From NCBI RefSeq assembly GCF_003696215.1, contig NZ_RFFG01000063.1:1-47878 (forward strand): DNA of 47,878 nucleotides, written 5' to 3'. A model generated the notes under the pieces. It ran no database searches and had not been told where the DNA came from. It saw only the letters and a list, made by a program, of their open reading frames with translations. Position numbers and translations under genes: made by a program. Below, one piece after another: positions 7,946 to 16,026 of the stretch (position 1 is the stretch's first letter; the number at the start of each line of letters is the position of its first letter). The stretch is from Actinomadura harenae (GTDB lineage: Bacteria; Actinomycetota; Actinomycetes; Streptosporangiales; Streptosporangiaceae).

Positions 7946-7964
7946 CTGGATATGTAAGGTCCTG
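7946..7964 (+). promoter_or_regulatory. Probable Rrf2-family operator, imperfect copy, upstream of the regulator gene
   Basis: CTGGATAT, 3 bp, then AGGTCCTG. The left half matches 7 of 8 bases of the perfect site at 8490-8508 and the right half keeps TCC. It ends 3 bp before the GTG start, a place that suits autorepression. Confidence 0.5.
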
Positions 7965-7967
7965 AAT

Positions 7968-8450
7968 GTGCGGATGAACGAGGGCGTCGAGTGGGCGGTG
8001 CACGTCTGCCTCCTGCTCGACTGGATGGGGACGGGCGAGCCCGTGTCGACGACGCGGCTCGCGGCCGGCTACGAGCTGCCGCCCCCGTACCTCAACAAGC
8101 AGCTCCAGGCGCTCGCCCGCGCCGGGATCCTCGCCTCCACGCCGGGCGCGCGCGGTGGGTTCCGCCTGGTCAGACCGCTCGAGAAGATCACCCTGATGGA
8201 CGTGGTGACCGCGATCGAGGGCCCGGAGGAGGCGTTCCAGTGCGCCGACATCCGGCGCCGGGGCATGGGCGCGGACCAGGCCGAGAGCGCCTTCGAGCTG
8301 CCCTGCACCGTCCACACGGCGATGCGCCACGCGGAGTACGCGTGGCGGCGCGCGCTGGCCGCGCAGACCCTCGCCGACATCCGCGCCAAGACCGAGCGCA
8401 TGCTGCCGACGCTGGCCGACCGCGTCCGCTCCTGGTACGAGCTCAACTGA
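7968..8450 (+). CDS. Rrf2-family transcriptional regulator
   Basis: A 160-aa winged-helix regulator: EGVEWAVHVCLLLDWM, VSTTRLAAGYELPPPYLNKQLQALARAGIL (recognition region about residues 27-55) and GARGGFRLVRP wing. In the usual Fe-S ligand region it has Cys92 and Cys113 plus His116 (PCTVH), fewer than the three Cys of IscR/NsrR, so a redox or metal switch is possible but not shown. GTG 7968 is chosen because family members start with a residue or two before MxEGVEWA; ATG 7974 is the alternative. It lies 70 bp upstream of the AhpD-like gene, and matching operator-like sites precede both. Confidence 0.9.
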   Translation: MRMNEGVEWAVHVCLLLDWMGTGEPVSTTRLAAGYELPPPYLNKQLQALARAGILASTPGARGGFRLVRPLEKITLMDVVTAIEGPEEAFQCADIRRRGMGADQAESAFELPCTVHTAMRHAEYAWRRALAAQTLADIRAKTERMLPTLADRVRSWYELN

Positions 8451-8489
8451 ATCCCCCCGACCGGCCCGCCCTCTCCGCGGGTCCTGAAT

Positions 8490-8508
8490 CTGGATACGAG
8501 GTATCCAG
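8490..8508 (+). promoter_or_regulatory. Rrf2-family operator (perfect palindrome) upstream of the AhpD-like gene
   Basis: CTGGATAC and GTATCCAG are perfect 8-bp inverted arms with a 3-bp centre. The site lies immediately upstream of the AGGAAGG ribosome-binding site of the AhpD-like gene. A related imperfect copy lies before the Rrf2 gene. Confidence 0.65.
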
Positions 8509-8520
8509 GAAGGAAGCGTC

Positions 8521-8979
8521 ATGCAGAGCCGTCTGAGCACCATCCGGACCACGACCGCCGACGCCTACAAGGCGATGCTCTCGCTGGAGGCCGCCCTCGG
8601 CCGCGGCGGCGTCCCCCACGTCACGCTCGACCTGATCCGGCTGCGCGTCAGCCAGATCAACGGCTGCTCGTTCTGCGTCGACATGCACTCCGCCGAGCTG
8701 AAGAAGGCGGGCCAGAGCGACCGGCGCCTCTGGTCGCTGGCGGCCTGGCGCGAGTCCACCCTCTACACCGCCGAGGAGCGGGCCGCGCTGAACCTGGCCG
8801 AGTACGCGACCCGCATCGCCGACACCCCCGACGCCGTCCCGGACGCCGTCTGGAACGAGGCCGCCGCCCACTACGGCGAGGACGACCTCGCCTACCTCGT
8901 CATGACGATCGCGGCCATCAACGCCTGGAACCGCATCAACGTCACCATCCGCAACACGGGCACCCACGGGGCCCACTGA
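8521..8979 (+). CDS. AhpD/CMD-family alkylhydroperoxidase-like protein
   Basis: A 152-aa all-helical protein with the AhpD core motif: Cys49 and Cys52 in NGCSFCVDMHS, with His56 four residues on. In AhpD this CxxC-His site reduces hydroperoxides or recycles a thiol partner. The ATG at 8521 has AGGAAGG upstream. It probably forms a regulon with the preceding Rrf2 regulator; such pairs recur in actinobacteria. Confidence 0.9.
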   Translation: MQSRLSTIRTTTADAYKAMLSLEAALGRGGVPHVTLDLIRLRVSQINGCSFCVDMHSAELKKAGQSDRRLWSLAAWRESTLYTAEERAALNLAEYATRIADTPDAVPDAVWNEAAAHYGEDDLAYLVMTIAAINAWNRINVTIRNTGTHGAH

Positions 8980-9178
8980 CCTCCCTCTCACCAACCGTGA
9001 CCACCTCTTTACGGGACGCCGGGGCTGACCTATGGTGAACGCGAAGGGTCCGAACGCAAGGCAACTCTCGTCGGCCGAGTCCGCGAGCAGGGGTCATGCA
9101 CGGGCCTTTCGCCATTCCAGGGGAGAACGGCCCGCTCGCTCGCCGTCGCCGTCGACGTCGCCGGAGAAGGCGGCCGGC
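8980..9178. other. Gap between convergent genes with possible structured RNA
   Basis: Two hundred bases with no supported gene. On the plus strand TTTACG (9008-9013), 17 bp and TATGGT (9031-9036) resemble a promoter. Downstream, ATGG and GCGAAGG (9032-9048 region) could pair with CCTTTCGCCAT (about 9105-9115), enclosing an ACTC/GAGT hairpin. I do not recognise a known RNA class. Confidence 0.25.
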
Positions 9179-9943
9179 TCAGTCGTGGTCGTCGTGCTCG
9201 CCGCCGCTGGTGACGGAGATGACGCCGGGCTGCTCGGAGAGCGCGGCGGTGAGGTCGTGGACGTCGCCCGGCCCGTCCAGGACGAGCGTGACGGCGGCCG
9301 TGCGGGGGTGTTCCGCCTCGTCCCGGCCGAGCCGCTCGTCGCGTCCGCCCCCGGCGCCGTCGTCGTCGTCGAGGTACTCGCGGTCGACGGCGGCCTCCTC
9401 GACGACGAAGCCGCGGCCCGTGCACTCCATGAGGGCGCGCCGCAGGACGCCGCGTCCGTCCTTGTAGACCAGGCGCAGGCGGACGCGTCCGGGATGCCGG
9501 ACGAAGCGTTGCAGCGGCAGCCACCGGACGACCGTGTTCAGCCCCAGCACCACCGCGAAGTGCGCGGCGGTGACGGCGACGGCGAGCAGCCAGAGCCCGC
9601 CCCCGGCGGCCATGCCGACGGCGGCGGTCACCCAGACCACGGCGGCGGTGGTCAGCCCGCGCACCGCGTCCCGCCGGACGAAGATCAGCCCGCCGCCGAT
9701 GAACCCGATGCCGGACACGATCTGCGCCGCCACCCGGGACGGGTCGAACGACACGTGCGGCCCCGGGACGTGCTGGAACCCGTACTTGCTGACCAGCATG
9801 AACAGGGCCGCGCCGACGCCGACGAGGGTGTGCGTCCGCACGCCCGCGCTCTTGTTGCGGAGCCCGCGCTCCACCCCGATGGCCGCTGACAGCACCATCG
9901 CCAGAAGCAGCTCACCGAGCTGGACCCACCCCTGCCCCTGCAT
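9179..9943 (-). CDS. MgtC/SapB family membrane protein
   Basis: A 254-aa protein with four or five N-terminal membrane segments and the MgtC core: ELLLAMVLSAAIGVERGLRNKSAGVRTHTLVGVGAAL-type sequence over residues 10-48, then IVSGIGFIGGGLIFVR and VRGLTTAAVVWVTAAVGMAAG. A soluble C-terminal domain follows from about residue 150, with an acidic Gly/Asp loop and the ACT-like ending EQPGVISVTSGGEHDDHD. MgtC proteins affect magnesium limitation and F-ATPase; actual function here is unknown. The ATG start at 9943 is conventional. Confidence 0.92.
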   Translation of the reverse strand: MQGQGWVQLGELLLAMVLSAAIGVERGLRNKSAGVRTHTLVGVGAALFMLVSKYGFQHVPGPHVSFDPSRVAAQIVSGIGFIGGGLIFVRRDAVRGLTTAAVVWVTAAVGMAAGGGLWLLAVAVTAAHFAVVLGLNTVVRWLPLQRFVRHPGRVRLRLVYKDGRGVLRRALMECTGRGFVVEEAAVDREYLDDDDGAGGGRDERLGRDEAEHPRTAAVTLVLDGPGDVHDLTAALSEQPGVISVTSGGEHDDHD

Positions 9944-10043
9944 GACCGCGCGTCACCTTCCGTCCATGGCTTCCCTGTCCCCGGTGACGGAGCGGAGGAA
10001 ACCCGGACGGAACGTGAGCGGTCGGGCCGACGGGGTGGACCGG

Positions 10044-10904
10044 TCAGGCGGGCGGCCGGACGTAGTCCTCGAGGCGGGCGACCGTGTAGCCCTGCTTGGT
10101 GATGTGCTTCAAGAGGGCCGCGAACATCTGCGTCATCGTCGAGCCCTTGAGCTCCTTCGGCCCGCGGAAGTGGGCGAGGATGATGTCGCCCGGGTGCAGC
10201 TTCTTCCCCGCGTCGTCGTACTGCATGTCGTGGATCTGCATGGACTCGCGCCACAGCGCGATGCCGTGGATCCCGCAGGACGCCGCCGCCTCCTGGGTCG
10301 CCATGTTGTACATGCCGTAGGGCGGGCGGAACAGGTAGGGCTTGGTCGTGTACTGCCGCACCAGGATCGACTGGTCACCGCAGATCTGCTGCTTCTGCGC
10401 CTCCGGGCCCAGGCTCCGCATGACCGGGTGGGTCAGCGTGTGGTTCTGGACGTGGTTCCCGAGCGCCTGGAGCGGCTTGAAGTAGGCGTAGTTCGTCTTG
10501 GCCGCGTCGTTCATCAGGAACATCGAGAACGGGACGCGCAGCTCACGCGCCATCTCGACGAACTTCGGGTCCTTCTCCGCGCCGTCGTCGATCGTGACGA
10601 AGACGATCTTCTCCTTCGTCGGGACGGTGTTGAAGACCTTGGCCGGGCCCTTCTTCGAGAGCTTGATCGGCTTGTCGGCCGGCGCCGGGGGCGCGGGCCG
10701 CATCGGCTTCAGCCCCCACTTCTTCCAGGCGGACGGGTCGACCTGCGTCCCGTCCTTGCCCTTGATGTTCTCCGGCCCCTTGTGCGGCCCGTCCTTCTCG
10801 GACGCGCCGGACGCCGAGCACGCGGCCGTCCCGGCCAGCAGGAGGGCGGCGCAGCAGGCGCCCGCCCCGAGCCGCCCGAAGGCGGCGGAAATACCGGTCC
10901 CCAC
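10044..10904 (-). CDS. Polysaccharide deacetylase (NodB-fold) lipoprotein
   Basis: A 286-aa exported enzyme. A signal sequence ends in the lipobox LAGTAAC (Cys29). A Lys/Pro-rich linker runs to about residue 90. NodB motifs follow: TIDDG (Asp105-Asp106), NHTLTHP (His154, His158) and RPPYG, and a variant final motif ILAHFRG. The GTG start has GGAGG seven bases before it. Family members deacetylate peptidoglycan or other N-acetylated glycans at the cell surface with a metal ion. Downstream of MgtC, separated by about 100 bp. Confidence 0.92.
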   Translation of the reverse strand: MGTGISAAFGRLGAGACCAALLLAGTAACSASGASEKDGPHKGPENIKGKDGTQVDPSAWKKWGLKPMRPAPPAPADKPIKLSKKGPAKVFNTVPTKEKIVFVTIDDGAEKDPKFVEMARELRVPFSMFLMNDAAKTNYAYFKPLQALGNHVQNHTLTHPVMRSLGPEAQKQQICGDQSILVRQYTTKPYLFRPPYGMYNMATQEAAASCGIHGIALWRESMQIHDMQYDDAGKKLHPGDIILAHFRGPKELKGSTMTQMFAALLKHITKQGYTVARLEDYVRPPA

Positions 10905-11028
10905 CCGGCAACCTCCCCGTCAAAGATCCCCGAAGCCACAACCTAGCGGCGTTTCACCCCCCTTTGTTACCCGCCCCGCCGGGACGGCCCGGTCGCCTCA
11001 CCCGAAGCGGGATCGGAATCCGGCGGGA

Positions 11029-12045
11029 TCAGCGCGGGGTGAGGCGTTCCACGATCTCGGCGGCGGGGCTCTCGGTCGCGCTCCGGAACGCCGTTCCGGC
11101 CCAGAGGTTGACGACGTCCGCGTCACCGCGCTCGGCGGCGGCCTTCCGGAGCGGGGACGTGACGTAGTGCACGTCCGGGTAGGCGGCCGGGGCCTCGTCG
11201 GAGTGCTCGGTGAGGAAGCGGTTGACCAGGCCGCGCGCGGGACGTCCGCTGAACGCCCTGGTCACGGCCGTCTCGGTGAAGCGGGGGTCGGCGAGGGCGG
11301 CCTTCGCGACGGGCGACGCGCCGCTTTCCGGACAGCGCAGGAACAGCGTTCCGACCTGGGCCGCGACGGCGCCGAGGTCGCGGAGCTCTTCGACGTCCGC
11401 GGCCGTGGCGACGCCTCCGGCGGCCACCAGGGGAAGCCCGGTGACGGCATGGACGGCGGGCAGCAGCTCGCGCAAGGGCAGCGCGCCCTCGGTCGTGTTG
11501 GTGAACGATCCCCGGTGCGCGCCCGCCTCGGCGCCCTGGACGCAGAGCGCGTCCGCGCCGGACTCGACGGCCTGGCGCGCCTCGGCCACGGTCGTCACGG
11601 TGACGACGGTGATGACGTCCTCCCTGCGGAACGCCCCGATGACGTCCCGTCCGGGACAGCCGAAGGTGAAGCTCACCAGTTCGGGCGGGTCGGCGAGGAG
11701 GTCGGCGACCTTGGCGTCGTAGTCGTCGTCGCGGGCCTTCGGCGTGCCCGGCTCGACGCCCAGGCGGGACGCCTCGTCCGCGAGCCGGTCCCGGTAGGCG
11801 GCGACGGCCGCGTCGTCGATCTCGTCGTGGGACGGCAGGAACAGGTTCACGCCGATCGGGCCGCCCGTCAGGGCCCGGGTCGCCTCGATGTCGGCGCGCA
11901 TCCCCGCCGCCGTCTTGTATCCGGCCGGGAGAAAGCCCAGGCCACCGGCCTCGATCACGGCGGCGACGAGCTCCGGGCGGCCCGCCCCGCCCGCCATCGG
12001 CGCCAGCACGACGGGCCGCAGTCCGGCCGGGGGCGGACCGCCCAT
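11029..12045 (-). CDS. Nitronate monooxygenase (FMN-dependent)
   Basis: A 338-aa TIM-barrel flavoprotein: VVLAPMAGG near the N-terminus, FGCPG, and the active-site signature CVQGAEAGAHRG with the catalytic His, followed by LVAAGGVATAADV and GAVAAQVGTLFL (FMN phosphate binding). It oxidises alkyl nitronates such as propionate-3-nitronate to protect the cell. ATG start at 12045. It diverges from the hydroxyacid dehydrogenase across about 100 bp. Confidence 0.92.
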   Translation of the reverse strand: MGGPPPAGLRPVVLAPMAGGAGRPELVAAVIEAGGLGFLPAGYKTAAGMRADIEATRALTGGPIGVNLFLPSHDEIDDAAVAAYRDRLADEASRLGVEPGTPKARDDDYDAKVADLLADPPELVSFTFGCPGRDVIGAFRREDVITVVTVTTVAEARQAVESGADALCVQGAEAGAHRGSFTNTTEGALPLRELLPAVHAVTGLPLVAAGGVATAADVEELRDLGAVAAQVGTLFLRCPESGASPVAKAALADPRFTETAVTRAFSGRPARGLVNRFLTEHSDEAPAAYPDVHYVTSPLRKAAAERGDADVVNLWAGTAFRSATESPAAEIVERLTPR

Positions 12046-12146
12046 ACGAACCTCCCGAGCCCACGCGGGGCCCCGCTCGCCGGGGCCGCCCCTCCTCTCG
12101 GCAAGATAGTCGCCGGACGGCGCGGCGCGATCGGGAGGGGGCCGGG

Positions 12147-13055
12147 GTGCGGATCCTGCTGCACTACGACGGGGAGTTCGAACGGCCCGGCTGGGATGTG
12201 GTGACCTGCTCGGAGCAGGACGAGGCGCGCTTCGCCGGGCTCCTCCCGGACGCCGAGGTCATCTGGCACGTCCTGCGCCCCCTGACCGGCGCGGACTTCG
12301 ACCGGGCGCCGAAGCTCCGGCTCGTCCAGAAGCTCGGCACGGGCGTCAACACCATCGACCTGGACGCGGCGGAGGAGCGCGGCGTCGCCGTCGCGAACAT
12401 GCCCGGCCGCAACGCGCAGGCCGTCGCCGAGACCGCGCTGCTGCTCATGCTCGCGGCGCTCCGCAAGGTCGTCGCGTTCGACGCGCACACCCGCGCGGGG
12501 CGCGGCTGGCCCGCCGACCCGGCACTGACCGGCGGCGAGATCGCCGGGCGCACCGTCGGCCTGCTCGGCGGCGGCGAGATCGCGACGCTGCTGCGCGGCA
12601 TGCTCACCGCGATCGGCGCGACCGTCCTGTACACGTCGCGGACGCCGCGTCCGGACGACCCGGCGTGGCGTCCGCTGGACGATCTGCTGCGGGCGAGCGA
12701 CATCGTGTCCGTCCACATCCCGCTGACCGACGAGACGCACCACCTGCTGGACCGCGACCGGCTCGCTCTGCTGCGTCCGGGCGCGGTCGTCGTGAACACG
12801 GCCCGGGGCGCGGTCATCGACGAGCGCGCCCTCGTGGACGCGCTCGACTCCGGCCACCTCGCGGGCGCGGGCCTGGACGTCTTCGAACAGGAGCCCGTCG
12901 CCCCCGGGAACCCGCTGCTGAAGCGCGAGGACGTCGTGGTGATGCCGCACGTCGCGTGGCTCACGCACGAGACGTGGGACCGGTACTTCGAGGTCGCGAT
13001 GGAGAACGTCCGCCGCCTGGAGTCGGGCGCCGACCTCCTCCACCGCGTCCGCTAG
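12147..13055 (+). CDS. D-isomer-specific 2-hydroxyacid dehydrogenase
   Basis: A 302-aa NAD-dependent dehydrogenase. The Rossmann loop is GLLGGGEIA (about residue 135). The substrate Arg is in VNTARGAVID (about 215), the Asp/Glu region is AGLDVFEQEP (about 243) and the catalytic His is in MPHVAW (about 270). The glycine loop is GxxGGG instead of GxGxxG. The GTG start follows GGGAGGGGG. Serine-pathway SerA is possible but no ACT domain is present, so a general 2-ketoacid reductase is likelier. Its TAG stop lies inside a CTAG shared with the stop of the convergent DUF4334 gene. Confidence 0.9.
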   Translation: MRILLHYDGEFERPGWDVVTCSEQDEARFAGLLPDAEVIWHVLRPLTGADFDRAPKLRLVQKLGTGVNTIDLDAAEERGVAVANMPGRNAQAVAETALLLMLAALRKVVAFDAHTRAGRGWPADPALTGGEIAGRTVGLLGGGEIATLLRGMLTAIGATVLYTSRTPRPDDPAWRPLDDLLRASDIVSVHIPLTDETHHLLDRDRLALLRPGAVVVNTARGAVIDERALVDALDSGHLAGAGLDVFEQEPVAPGNPLLKREDVVVMPHVAWLTHETWDRYFEVAMENVRRLESGADLLHRVR

Positions 13056-13507
13056 GGCTCCACCGGCTGGTGGGTGAGGTGGAAGTAGAGGACGGCGGCC
13101 TCGCCCTTGGCGTCCATCGCGCCCATGAGGACGTCCGCGCTGATCCGGCGGAAGTGGTCGATGATCGGCCGCCCGTCGTAGATCATCGCGGCGGACGCGA
13201 CGCCGTCGCGGACGACCTCGCGCAGCCGCGCCGAGCCCATCCCGTCGTAGGTGTAGAGGGCTCCGTCGTCGGTGCGGCAGACGAGCGGGTCCACGTTCTC
13301 GGGGTCGGTGAACCGCTTGCCGTACCAGCGCAGCCGGGTGAGCAGCCGGGCCATCCGGTCGTCCGGGTCGAACACGCCGCCGCGCCACAGCCCGGTCAGT
13401 CCGCCGGGCTCGACGGGCGGCAGCGCCCGGAACAGGGTCGCGAGTTCGCCCGGCTCCGGGCGGGTCTCTCCGAGAACGAGGGCGAGGGCGCGGTCTTCGG
13501 TGCTCAT
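13052..13507 (-). CDS. GXWXG/DUF4334 domain protein
   Basis: A 151-aa protein containing the GXWXG motif as GLWRGG (about residue 40) and the DUF4334 region after it (LLTRLRWYGKRFTDPENVDPLVCR; MIYDGRPIIDHFRRI). The ATG at 13507 has GAGG seven bases upstream; a GTG at 13513 is less likely. It is the last gene of the P450/alcohol dehydrogenase run, after an 81-bp gap. Members often sit beside oxidoreductases, and some are thought to bind hydrophobic ligands; the function is unknown. Confidence 0.87.
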   Translation of the reverse strand: MSTEDRALALVLGETRPEPGELATLFRALPPVEPGGLTGLWRGGVFDPDDRMARLLTRLRWYGKRFTDPENVDPLVCRTDDGALYTYDGMGSARLREVVRDGVASAAMIYDGRPIIDHFRRISADVLMGAMDAKGEAAVLYFHLTHQPVEP

Positions 13508-13588
13508 GTCCACCTCGGGGGTTTCACGGACGTCGCGGAAGAGCGGGGTGGGGATCCGTCCCTGCGGGCCTGCGGCGGTACTTCGGGC

Positions 13589-14737
13589 CTACGGCAGCAG
13601 GACGGGCTTCACGGTCGTGCCGGACATCGCGTCCGCCTCGGCGCGGGCGATGTCGGCGAGCGGATAGGTCTGGACGAGGCGGTCGAACGGCAGCAGGCCG
13701 CGCCGCCACAGGTCGATCATCCGGGGGACGAAGGTCCGGGGAACGGCATCGCCCTCGATGATGCCCCGAACCGTCCGTCCCATCAGCATGAGGGTGGAAT
13801 CGAGTCGATAGTCCTCTCTACCCACGCCGACGAGGCCGCAGACGCCCGTCGTGCGGAGCGCGGCGACGGCGGTCGCGACGACGTCGGGCCGCGCGGTCGT
13901 GTCGAGCGTGTGGTGGAAACCGTCCGAAACCAGGGCCCGGAGCCGCCGGGCGAGGTCGGGGTCGGCGCCGTCGAAGGCGTGCGTCGCGCCCAGTTCCAGG
14001 GCCAGGTCGCGGCGGGAGGCGTGCAGGTCGACGGCCACGATCGGGTTCGCGCCGGCGAGCCGCGCGGCCATCACGGCGGACAGCCCGACCGCGCCCGCGC
14101 CGAACACGGCGATCGCCTCTCCCGGACGGACCGAAAGGGCCAGCAGCACCGACCCGGCGCCCGTCTGGATCCCGCAGCCGAGCGGCCCGAGGATCTCGAT
14201 CGGCGCTTCCGGATCGACCTTCACGGTGTTCCGGACGGTCGCGATCGCGTGCGACGCGAACGACGACTGCCCGAACCACCGGTTGTGGACGGGCGATCCG
14301 GCCCGGTCGAAAGCCCGTGGACGGCCGTCCACAACGGCGGCGGCCAGGTTGAGGCGCGCCATCTGGACGCAGTAGCCGGGCCGTCCGTCGCCGCAGTTCG
14401 CGCACAGCCCGCACGAGTCGTAGGACAGGACGACGTGGTCGCCCACGGCGAGCCCGCTCGCGCCCGGCCCGACCGCCTCGACGACGCCCGATCCCTCGTG
14501 CCCGAGCACGACGGGCTTCGGCACCCGGTCGCCGGGGACGCGTCCGAGCAGGTCGGTGTGGCACATGCCGACCCCGGCGATCCGGACGAGCACCTCGCCC
14601 GGGCCCGGTTCGGCCAGTTCCACCGGTTCCAGCGTGTACGGGCCGTCGTGGGCGCGCAGGACCGCCGCCGTCGCGGTGACCCCGGCCTTCGCGGTGCCTC
14701 CCGCCGTCGCGGTGACCCCGGCCTTCGCGGTGACCAC
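13589..14737 (-). CDS. Zinc-dependent alcohol dehydrogenase (aryl/allyl-alcohol type)
   Basis: A 382-aa medium-chain dehydrogenase. Catalytic zinc ligands are visible in GMCHTD, GHEGSG and LGCGIQTG; the structural zinc site is CGLCANC...GYC. The Rossmann loop is FGAGAVG. This layout resembles benzyl-alcohol and geraniol dehydrogenases. The GTG start at 14737 is 7 bp after the P450 stop, so the two are co-transcribed. The first 24 residues are encoded by a 36-bp tandem duplication and look like low-complexity Thr/Ala sequence; no other in-frame start is visible before the core. It would oxidise the alcohol made by the P450 (inference). Confidence 0.92.
   Translation of the reverse strand: MVTAKAGVTATAGGTAKAGVTATAAVLRAHDGPYTLEPVELAEPGPGEVLVRIAGVGMCHTDLLGRVPGDRVPKPVVLGHEGSGVVEAVGPGASGLAVGDHVVLSYDSCGLCANCGDGRPGYCVQMARLNLAAAVVDGRPRAFDRAGSPVHNRWFGQSSFASHAIATVRNTVKVDPEAPIEILGPLGCGIQTGAGSVLLALSVRPGEAIAVFGAGAVGLSAVMAARLAGANPIVAVDLHASRRDLALELGATHAFDGADPDLARRLRALVSDGFHHTLDTTARPDVVATAVAALRTTGVCGLVGVGREDYRLDSTLMLMGRTVRGIIEGDAVPRTFVPRMIDLWRRGLLPFDRLVQTYPLADIARAEADAMSGTTVKPVLLP
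14665..14732. repeat. Tandem 36-bp duplication at the 5' end of the alcohol dehydrogenase gene
   Basis: A 32-bp block at 14665-14696 is identical to 14701-14732, offset 36 bp (12 codons), so reading frame is kept. The encoded N-terminus repeats TAKAGVTATA. Confidence 0.9.
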
Positions 14738-14744
14738 GCCCCGG

Positions 14745-15995
14745 TCAGCCCTTCAGGACGTAGCGGATCGGCAGGCGCTTGAGGCCGCCGACGAACGTCG
14801 TGGCGATGCCGGTGGGCTCGCCGTCCAGCTCGACCGACTCCAGGCGGGGCAGCAGCTCCTCGAAGAACGCGCGGACCTCGATCCGCGCGAGCGTCGCGCC
14901 CAGGCAGTAGTGGACGCCGAACCCGAACGCGAGGTGCTTGTTCGGGTCGCGGCCGACGTCGAAGCGGAACGGGTCGTCGAAGACGTCCTCGTCCCGGTTC
15001 GCGCTCGGGTAGGACAGCAGCAGCGAGTCGCCCTCGTGGATCGTCACGCCGCGCAGCCGGTAGTCGGTCGTGGCGGTCCGCATGAACTCCTTGACCGGGG
15101 TGACCCAGCGGATCATCTCGTCCACGGCGAGGGGCATCAGGGACAGGTCGCCGCGCAGCCGTTCCAGCTGGTCGGGGTGGGTGATCAGGGCGTGCAGCCC
15201 GCCCGCGATCGTGGACGAGGTGGTGTCGTGCCCCGCCGTCGCGATGATCACGTAGTAGGAGCCGGTGTCCATGTCGCTCAGCCGCTCGCCGTCCACGCGG
15301 GCGTTGGCGATGGCCGAGGCGAGGTCGTCGGTGGGGTGCGCGCGGCGGGCGGCGGTGAGCTCCTGGAAGTAGGCGAAGAAGTCGAGGACGACGGCGAGCT
15401 TCTCCTCCGGCGTCGTGCCGCGCTGCATCTCCTCGTCGTCGCCGCCGAACAGCTCCTGGGTGAGCTTCAGCATCCGGTCGAAGTCCGACTCGGGCAGGCC
15501 GAGCAGCGACAGGATCACGTACAGCGGGAAGTGGACGGCGACCTCCTGGGCGAAGTCGCAGCGTCCGCCGAGGTCGGCGAGCCGGTCGACGTACCGGCGG
15601 GCCAGCTCGCGGACGCGCGGTTCGAGCGCGCGCATCGCCTTGGGCCGGAACCAGTCGGCGCCGATCGCCCGGATGACCCGGTGGTCGGGGTCGTCCATGT
15701 GGATGAGCGTGCGCATCGCGGTGCCCTGGGCGATGCGCGCGGCGTTCATCCGGTCGAACGTGGCGGTTCCGAGGATGGGCCGGGGCGCGTTCCGGAACAG
15801 GTCGTGGCGCCGCTCGACCTCGAGGATGTCGGCGTGCCTGGTGACCGCCCAGAAGGGGTTGTAGCCCTCCGGCTCGACCTTGTGCACCGGGGACTCGCGG
15901 CGCAGCAGCGCGAGCGCCTCGTGGAACCGGGCGTCGTCGGCGTAGGCCGCCGGGTTCGCGAGGGCCCGGCCGGCCTCGTCTGCCGTCAGTGTCAT
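14745..15995 (-). CDS. Cytochrome P450
   Basis: A 416-aa soluble bacterial P450. The I-helix oxygen-binding motif is AGHDTT (254-259), the ExxR is EMIR (293-296) and the heme loop is FGFGVHYCLG with the thiolate Cys364. ATG 15995 has GAGGAG five bases upstream; in-frame codons to 16055 are unlikely to be used. The subfamily is not assigned; the overall pattern recalls actinobacterial CYPs acting on terpenoid or sterol side chains. No ferredoxin or reductase gene is adjacent, so electrons must come from elsewhere. Confidence 0.95.
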   Translation of the reverse strand: MTLTADEAGRALANPAAYADDARFHEALALLRRESPVHKVEPEGYNPFWAVTRHADILEVERRHDLFRNAPRPILGTATFDRMNAARIAQGTAMRTLIHMDDPDHRVIRAIGADWFRPKAMRALEPRVRELARRYVDRLADLGGRCDFAQEVAVHFPLYVILSLLGLPESDFDRMLKLTQELFGGDDEEMQRGTTPEEKLAVVLDFFAYFQELTAARRAHPTDDLASAIANARVDGERLSDMDTGSYYVIIATAGHDTTSSTIAGGLHALITHPDQLERLRGDLSLMPLAVDEMIRWVTPVKEFMRTATTDYRLRGVTIHEGDSLLLSYPSANRDEDVFDDPFRFDVGRDPNKHLAFGFGVHYCLGATLARIEVRAFFEELLPRLESVELDGEPTGIATTFVGGLKRLPIRYVLKG

Positions 15996-16026
15996 CTCGG
16001 CTCCTCGGGAGGATGGTCCGTTACGG

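Larger units (their letters stand above)
7599..7967. other. Divergent intergenic region between protease and Rrf2 regulator
   Basis: About 370 bases without a supported gene. It holds a 14-bp perfect palindrome GTCTTCATGAAGAC (7835-7848), an 8-bp-stem hairpin CCCTCGGT/ACCGAGGG (7731-7755), a hairpin GAGCCG...CGGCTC with inner ACCG/CGGT (7755-7778), a small CCTC-aaaa-GAGG hairpin near 7858, and the Rrf2 operator-like site (7946-7964). The two larger hairpins would fall in a long protease leader. Confidence 0.5.

Noticed and set aside
9031..9120. Known riboswitch (magnesium, manganese, c-di-GMP, c-di-AMP or fluoride) near the MgtC-like gene
   Set aside because: No conserved core of any of these classes is recognisable, and the putative RNA is oriented against the gene rather than upstream of it.
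14665..14732. Repeat considered as CRISPR-like or as an insertion footprint
   Set aside because: Only two directly abutting copies within a coding frame, no spacers, no cas genes and no target-site duplication.
12665..14782. Long plus-strand open frame across the DUF4334 and alcohol dehydrogenase genes
   Set aside because: Shadow of genes on the other strand; composition and lack of a start signal argue against coding.
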